From Desulfovirgula sp. (GTDB lineage Bacteria > Bacillota > Desulfotomaculia > Desulfotomaculales > Desulfocucumaceae), in the NCBI GenBank assembly GCA_020725625.1, contig DYET01000106.1:1-46730 (forward strand): DNA of 46,730 nt, given 5' to 3'. The notes under the pieces are model-generated. The model was not told where the DNA came from. It was given only the letters and a program-made list of their open reading frames with translations, and ran no database searches. Each line of letters begins with the position of its first letter. Within the stretch, counting starts at the first letter, position 1. Below, piece after piece: positions 42,623-46,730 of the stretch. The position numbers and the translations under genes are program-made.

Positions 42623-43202
42623 CCAGGCCTTGAAGTGGCCCGATCCCGTCCAGATCCGGCTGTCGGGGTCCGGCGGCCAGGGGCTGATTCTGGCCGGAAT
42701 AATCCTGGCCGCAGCCGCCATCAGGGACGGATATCACGTCATCCAGACCCAGTCCTACGGCCCGGAAGCCCGGGGAGGAGCATCGGTGGCCGAGGTGATC
42801 ATAGGGTCCGACCCCATTGACTATCCCCACGTGGAAAAGGCCGACATCCTGCTGGCCCTGACCCAGCAGGCCTGTGACAAATTCCTTCCCGGGGTCTCGG
42901 AAAAGGGGCTGGTCGTTCTGGACTTACAATTGGTGGAAACCGTCCCCGAGACCGGGGCCGCGGTACTGAGGCTGCCCATAGTGCAGACCGCCAGGAGTGA
43001 GGTCGGCAGAGAAATGGTGGCCAACATCGTCGCCCTGGGGGCACTGAACAGCGCCGCAGGCCTGGTGACCTGGACTTCACTGGAAGAGGCAGTCGGGGAA
43101 AGGGTGCCCGCCGAGTTCTTCGAGTTGAACAAGAGGGCCCTGGAGGCCGGCCGGATCCTGGCAACCAGGGAACAGAAAAAAAACAGGGGGGAACAGGCTT
43201 GA
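42606..43202 (+). CDS. korC: 2-oxoacid:ferredoxin oxidoreductase gamma subunit
   Basis: 198 residues from the GTG at 42606, 8 bases after GGAGGT and overlapping korB by 17 bases. The track's start at 42546 is a frame extension into korB. The gamma-subunit motifs IRLSGSGGQGLILAGIIL, TQSYGPEARGGASVAEVII and ALTQQACDKFLP are clear. It completes the four-subunit enzyme and overlaps the GntR gene. Confidence 0.92.
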   Translation: MPASSNQALKWPDPVQIRLSGSGGQGLILAGIILAAAAIRDGYHVIQTQSYGPEARGGASVAEVIIGSDPIDYPHVEKADILLALTQQACDKFLPGVSEKGLVVLDLQLVETVPETGAAVLRLPIVQTARSEVGREMVANIVALGALNSAAGLVTWTSLEEAVGERVPAEFFELNKRALEAGRILATREQKKNRGEQA

Positions 43203-43930
43203 AAAATTTGCTGGAAAAATACAGCGGTCACCTGACGGTTACCGGCAAGCCTTCACCGCTTATTACCGACGACCCGTCGACATCGGTCCCGGACCAGGTA
43301 TACGAAAAAATCCGGAATAATATTCTGTCCGGCGTGCTGATCCCCGAACAGAGGCTTTTACCGGAAGACTTGGCCTCCGCCATGGGCGTCGACCCTCTGT
43401 ATGTGCGGGAAGCCCTGCTGCGCCTGGAAGGGGAGGGCCTGGTCAACCACCAGCCTTATAAAGGTTTTTCGGTGGCCAGATTCACCCTGGATGACCTCAG
43501 GGAAATATACTTCCTGCGCAGCCTGCTGGAGGGCGCGGCCAGTGAACTGGCGGCCAGAAATCTCACCGACAAGGAACTTGACGAATTGGAATCCCTCTGT
43601 AAAAAAATGGAGGAATGCCTTGCCCATGACGATTTGACCGAAATGCCCAAGTACAACGCCAGCTTCCACGAGATCATCTATCAGGCGGCCAAATCCCCGC
43701 GCCTGTACAATATGATCGTCAAGCTGTGGAACGGCTTCCTCAAGTCGAGCCTCAGCGCCCTGACCCTGAGGGCCAGGGAGACGGTGGAGGAGCACAAGGC
43801 CATGTACGAGGCCCTGCGCAGCCGCGACCCGGACCAGGCCAGGGCCAGGACCCAGGAGCACATCGTCAGCGTCCTGGGCGACCTGTCGGAGTACTGGAAG
43901 GACTGGCTGACCCCGGTGGATGAAGATTAA
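43199..43930 (+). CDS. GntR-family regulator with FCD domain
   Basis: 243 residues, TTG start overlapping the korC stop by 4 bases. The winged HTH (residues about 30-100: VYEKIRNNILSGVLIPEQRL, LYVREALLRLEGEGLV) is followed by an FCD domain with metal-site His in FHEIIYQ, EEHKAMYEAL and TQEHIVSVL; the usual Asp of the DxxFH motif appears as Asn (NASFH). FCD regulators sense carboxylic acids. Being the last gene of korDABC it probably gives feedback control on the pathway. Confidence 0.92.
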   Translation: MKNLLEKYSGHLTVTGKPSPLITDDPSTSVPDQVYEKIRNNILSGVLIPEQRLLPEDLASAMGVDPLYVREALLRLEGEGLVNHQPYKGFSVARFTLDDLREIYFLRSLLEGAASELAARNLTDKELDELESLCKKMEECLAHDDLTEMPKYNASFHEIIYQAAKSPRLYNMIVKLWNGFLKSSLSALTLRARETVEEHKAMYEALRSRDPDQARARTQEHIVSVLGDLSEYWKDWLTPVDED

Positions 43931-44034
43931 TGAATTCTGAATTTCGCCTCCTGGGAAATGTCCCACATATGCTTTACATTATTTTCCTCATGCAAAAAAT
44001 AAGTTCGAGGGAATAATAACCTCGAGGTGGTTCT

Positions 44035-44217
44035 ATGTTCAACTTGCTTTTCCGCAGGACAACCCGGAAGAAGCCGGGAAACACCGCCGCCATAGGAGGG
44101 GCGGTATCCCTGGCCGCCGTTCTGGGCGGGCTGATTACCTGGTACACCGCCAGAAGGATGAAGCGCGGCAGGGACAACGAATTTCTTTACAAGCAGGATG
44201 AAGAAAGCCAGCCTTGA
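44035..44217 (+). CDS. Small single-span membrane protein
   Basis: 60 residues: a basic N-terminus (LLFRRTTRKKPG), one hydrophobic segment (AAIGGAVSLAAVLGGLITWY) and a basic then acidic tail. It loosely resembles YtxH-type small proteins but lacks a firm family signature. A GAGGTGG site lies 6 bases before the ATG. Its last codons and stop form the left arm of the terminator that follows. Confidence 0.6.
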   Translation: MFNLLFRRTTRKKPGNTAAIGGAVSLAAVLGGLITWYTARRMKRGRDNEFLYKQDEESQP

Positions 44218-44233
44218 AACGGCTGGCTTTCTT
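44201..44233 (+). terminator. Strong rho-independent terminator overlapping the small membrane gene
   Basis: AAGAAAGCCAGCC (44201-44213) and GGCTGGCTTTCTT (44221-44233) form a perfect 13-bp stem with a 7-base loop. The stop codon of the small gene lies in the loop. It can act on both strands and separates this unit from the convergent SDR gene. Confidence 0.8.
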
Positions 44234-44274
44234 GACTGCGCTGACTTTGCGATTCCCGTACTCCCGTACTTTAG

Positions 44275-45042
44275 TTATTTCGGCGCCATCCGGATGGCCC
44301 CGTCCAGCCTGATGGTTTCCCCGTTCAGCATGACGTTTTCCACAATTTGCCCGACCAGCATGGCAAATTCCTCGGGTCTGCCCAGCCTGGGAGGGAAAGG
44401 CACCTGCCTGCCCAGGGAGGCCTTGGCCTCCTCCGGAAGGGCGGCCATGAGCGGAGTGTCAAACAGGCCGGGGGCAATGGTCATTACCCTTATGCCCAGG
44501 CTGGCCAGGTCCCTGGCTATGGTCAGGGTCATGCCGACAACGCCGGCCTTGGAGGCCGAGTAGGCCGCCTGCCCGATCTGCCCGTCAAAGGCCGCTACCG
44601 AAGCGGTGTTCACGATTACCCCCCGCTCGCCCCACTCGTTCGGCTCATTTTTGGCCATTTTTTCGGCCGCCAGTCTGATCACGTCGAAGGTCCCGATCAG
44701 GTTGATGTCAATCAGTTTCCTGAACAGGTCGATATTGTGCGGTCCCGACTTGGACAGGGTCCTGATGGCCAGCCCGGTTCCGGCACAGTTAACGGCAATG
44801 TCCAGCCGGCCAAATTTGCTTACGGCCAGGTCGACCGCCGCCTGTACCTGCTGGGTGTTGGTCACGTCCATAAAGGCAAAGGCTGCGCGATCCCCCAGTT
44901 TTTCGGCCACGGCCCTGCCCTTTTCCTCGTTGAAGTCCGCCAGCACCACATTTGCTCCCTCGTTGCAAAGCTTAACCGCCGTGGCCTCACCCAGTCCCGA
45001 CGCCCCACCGGTAATCAGCGCGGTGGCATTTTTTATTTTCAA
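44275..45042 (-). CDS. Short-chain dehydrogenase, 3-hydroxyacyl-CoA dehydrogenase type II-like
   Basis: About 255 residues. NAD-binding motif [10 protein letters not shown] near residue 11, NCAGTG near 87, catalytic Ser in [11 protein letters not shown] and YSASK near 165. The [29 protein letters not shown] and RMAPK ending resemble the 17-beta-HSD10/type II 3-hydroxyacyl-CoA dehydrogenase branch. TTG at 45042 is 7 bases after GGGGGG; the track's TTG at 45048 is too close. Substrate likely a hydroxyacyl-CoA or alcohol; divergent from the MFS gene. Confidence 0.85.
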   Translation of the reverse strand: MKIKNATALITGGASGLGEATAVKLCNEGANVVLADFNEEKGRAVAEKLGDRAAFAFMDVTNTQQVQAAVDLAVSKFGRLDIAVNCAGTGLAIRTLSKSGPHNIDLFRKLIDINLIGTFDVIRLAAEKMAKNEPNEWGERGVIVNTASVAAFDGQIGQAAYSASKAGVVGMTLTIARDLASLGIRVMTIAPGLFDTPLMAALPEEAKASLGRQVPFPPRLGRPEEFAMLVGQIVENVMLNGETIRLDGAIRMAPK

Positions 45043-45048
45043 AACCAA

Positions 45049-45237
45049 TCCCCCCCGATAAATTTAAAATTATAAACACTTTTTCTATATTCTTTTACCC
45101 AACTCCTTCAGGGATTAAAATATTCAGGCGATAAATTTATAAGGGAGCCGGGCGCCTGGTGGCATGAAAAATGCAACGTAAATTTTACGGGCTGTAATTA
45201 ACTGTAATTAATAAAGAAAAGAAACGGGATGACCTAG
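45049..45237. other. Divergent intergenic region between SDR and MFS genes
   Basis: 189 AT-rich bases. On the plus strand it holds a -24/-12 promoter for the MFS gene (45160-45175) and a TGTAATTAACTGTAATTAA direct repeat (about 45194-45212) in the leader. I see no clear promoter for the SDR gene. Confidence 0.45.
45160..45175 (+). promoter_or_regulatory. Sigma-54 (-24/-12) promoter upstream of the MFS transporter
   Basis: TGGCATGAAAAATGCA matches the sigma-54 pattern TGGCAYRNNNNTTGCW with one mismatch (A for the first T of TTGC) and exact spacing. It lies about 63 bases before the MFS start. Together with the two sites around the PrpR-type gene, it suggests that the transporter belongs to the same regulon. 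Confidence 0.65.
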
Positions 45238-46581
45238 GTGAAACAATCCCTCACCCTGCGCTGGGTGGCGCTGGTTATTCTTTTGCTGGCCTATTTTCTC
45301 TCTGTTTTCCATAGGGTTACCATTGCCATGATGGCCGACCGGCTCATGGAAGATCTCTCCTTGAATCCCGCCCAGATTGGCCTTCTGGCGGCAGTCTATT
45401 TTTATCCCTATGCCTTCATGCAGCTTCCCGCCGGCATTTTTGCAGACCGCTTCGGCCCGAGGCAGCTGGTTTCTTTCATGCTCCTGCTGGCCGCCCTGGC
45501 CTCCATAGCCTTCAGCCAGTCCCATTCCTACTCCCTGATGCTGGCTTCCAGGCTCCTGGTGGGACTCTCTGTGTCCTGCATATTCGTGCCCACCCTGAAA
45601 TTCATGGCCACCTTTTTTCCCGCCTCGATGTTCTCGACCCTGGCCAGCATCCTTACCTTTACCAATGTCCTGGGGCTGCTGGCCGCATCCGCCCCCCTGG
45701 CCGTCCTGATCGAAACAATGGGCTGGCGCAACAGCTTTCTGGCCATCGGCATCACCACGGCGGCCCTGGCCGCGGCGGCCTGGCTGTTGATCGCAGATAA
45801 CCCGGAGAAGGGGCAGGAACGCGCTGCCGCTCCGCCCGTCCCCGGCGATCCCCCGGGAACACCCGGGTCCGGACCCCCCGGTTTTTTCGAGTCCATCAAA
45901 ATGGTCTGCCGGGAGTCCGGGCTGTGGCCCATCTCCATCAGAAACCACCTGAACTACGGGTCCCTGATGAACTTCCAGAGCATCTGGGCCGGCCCCTACC
46001 TGATCAGCATCATGGGGATGGACCGGGTGGAAGCCGGGACGCTGATTATGTTTCTTTCCCTGGGCGGGCTGGTGTCTCCCCTGGGAGGCTATCTCTCCGA
46101 CTGGGTCTTCAAATCCAGGAAGATTCCCACGGTATTGTCGACATACGCCCTGGTGCTGTTCTGGGTGCCCTTCGTCCTTTTCCCCGACAGGCTTACACCC
46201 GGTTTGATTGCCTTTCTTTTCATCGCCAACGGGGTGCTGAACGGGCTGTCCATGGGGGCCAGCCTGACCATGGTGAAGGAGCTTTACCCAAGCCACCTGT
46301 CTGGAACGGCCATCGGCCTGAACAACTTTTTCACCACGTCGGGTCCCGCAGTGGTTCCGGTGATAATCAGCGCGGCCATGTCCGGCCACACCCTGGACGG
46401 GGCAATGACGGCGGACACCTTCGCCGTCGGTTTCGGCTACTCAATGGCAGCAGCCGCCCTGGCAGCAGTGGCCATCTCATTCTCCAAGGAAACCTTCGAC
46501 GCCTCAATTTTTCACAGGACGGAGTCGCGAAAGACCGCACCGGGCAGGAATACAGGAGGCGGGAGACAGGAGACAGACTAA
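45238..46581 (+). CDS. Major facilitator superfamily transporter
   Basis: 447 residues, about 12 membrane spans. The motif after the second span appears as GIFADRFGPRQLVS, and the first segment FHRVTIAMMADRLMEDLSLNPAQIGLLAAVYFYPYAFMQLPAG is typical of MFS anion/organic acid carriers. A central cytoplasmic loop is Pro/Gly-rich (PPVPGDPPGTPGSGPPG). GTG start with only a weak ribosome site. The -24/-12 promoter upstream suggests it imports a pathway substrate or exports an end product; direction cannot be told. Confidence 0.88.
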   Translation: MKQSLTLRWVALVILLLAYFLSVFHRVTIAMMADRLMEDLSLNPAQIGLLAAVYFYPYAFMQLPAGIFADRFGPRQLVSFMLLLAALASIAFSQSHSYSLMLASRLLVGLSVSCIFVPTLKFMATFFPASMFSTLASILTFTNVLGLLAASAPLAVLIETMGWRNSFLAIGITTAALAAAAWLLIADNPEKGQERAAAPPVPGDPPGTPGSGPPGFFESIKMVCRESGLWPISIRNHLNYGSLMNFQSIWAGPYLISIMGMDRVEAGTLIMFLSLGGLVSPLGGYLSDWVFKSRKIPTVLSTYALVLFWVPFVLFPDRLTPGLIAFLFIANGVLNGLSMGASLTMVKELYPSHLSGTAIGLNNFFTTSGPAVVPVIISAAMSGHTLDGAMTADTFAVGFGYSMAAAALAAVAISFSKETFDASIFHRTESRKTAPGRNTGGGRQETD

Positions 46582-46730
46582 GCTGATTAATCGCTTATGC
46601 CGCTAAAGCGGCACCATGGACAATAAAAATAGATGCAGATTTTTCTCCTGTTTCCTGTATTTACATTTAGGACATTTGTCCGGCTAAAAAACTCTTGATT
46701 TCGTAGTGTTTCATAAATTTTGGGCATCCC
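46582..46730. other. Non-coding end of the window
   Basis: 149 bases without a gene. It contains a GCCGC-TAAA-GCGGC hairpin (about 46599-46612) shortly after the MFS stop, without a T run, and a GGACATTTGTCC palindrome (about 46669-46680) followed by AT-rich sequence. The latter could be a leader or the edge of another element that continues beyond the window. Confidence 0.35.

Noticed and set aside
45208-46389. 393-residue minus-strand frame
   Set aside because: Antisense to the MFS gene; Gly/Gln/His-rich with no domain pattern.
1-46730. CRISPR arrays, tRNA or rRNA genes, transposases, att sites
   Set aside because: No regularly spaced repeats, cloverleaf-type sequence with CCA context, rRNA-like stretches or transposase/integrase motifs were noticed; a tRNAscan or Infernal run would settle the RNA question.

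Overview
The window looks like a chromosome segment of a GC-rich, anaerobic, spore-forming Firmicute, probably of the Desulfotomaculum/Pelotomaculum (Peptococcaceae) kind. Support for this: an H-type small acid-soluble spore protein and a CotF-like coat protein, strong AGGAGG ribosome sites with many GTG/TTG starts, a MetV/MetF methylenetetrahydrofolate reductase pair of the acetogen/sulfate-reducer type, and many ferredoxin-linked enzymes. The genus is inferred from style and gene content, not from a search.

Left part (1-17.5 kb), mostly small independent units. It holds a PxpA (LamB/YcsF) 5-oxoprolinase subunit with an apparent ATA start; a TRAP transporter (dctPQM) behind its own promoter and a riboswitch-like attenuated leader; a DtxR/MntR-type regulator convergent with an iron-uptake operon in which FeoB is split in two (feoA, feoB-N, feoB-C); and a 30-codon relic of a GntR regulator. 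After these come a DUF2148 ferredoxin-domain protein, an M48 protease, a cupin, glutamine-dependent NAD synthetase, a UPF0173 metallo-hydrolase, a ComFB-like protein, sspH (absent from the ORF track), a thiolase/DUF35 pair, a PflA-like radical SAM protein and cotF.

Main island (17.6-38.2 kb, all on the minus strand). In transcription order: class I fumarase-type hydratase beta and alpha, succinyl-CoA-ligase-like beta, a FixX-like ferredoxin, succinyl-CoA-ligase-like alpha, a short citrate-synthase/citryl-CoA-lyase-like protein, an enamidase-like amidohydrolase, methylaspartate ammonia-lyase, an old-yellow-enzyme/ferredoxin/MvhD fusion, metV, metF, a 6-hydroxynicotinate-reductase-like iron-sulfur protein, a TctA-TctB fusion, tctC, a UPF0280 (ApbE-like) protein, and a three-subunit molybdenum hydroxylase. 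Many neighbours overlap by 4-38 bases. A perfect sigma-54 promoter starts the island and a rho-independent terminator ends it.

Right part (38.3-46.7 kb). A PrpR-type sigma-54 activator lies between the island and a divergent 2-oxoacid:ferredoxin oxidoreductase operon (korDABC) that also has a -24/-12 promoter and ends with an FCD-type GntR regulator. A third -24/-12 site precedes an MFS transporter next to a short-chain dehydrogenase.

Working model (inference): an unrecognised catabolic system takes up an N-heterocyclic or related amino/carboxylic acid (Tct, MFS), hydroxylates it (Mo enzyme), reduces it (Hnr-like enzyme, perhaps with flavin attached by UPF0280), and hydrolyses it (amidohydrolase). 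Methylaspartate ammonia-lyase then removes ammonia to give mesaconate. The fumarase-like pair would hydrate this to citramalate, the SucCD-like pair would activate it to a CoA thioester, the citryl-CoA-lyase-like protein would cleave it to acetyl-CoA plus pyruvate, and Kor would oxidise the 2-oxoacid. Electrons and C1 units would pass through ferredoxins, the OYE-MvhD fusion and MetVF. The downstream half resembles the methylaspartate route of glutamate fermentation with citramalate lyase replaced by a ligase/lyase pair; the upstream half resembles Eubacterium barkeri nicotinate catabolism but lacks that pathway's B12 mutase branch.
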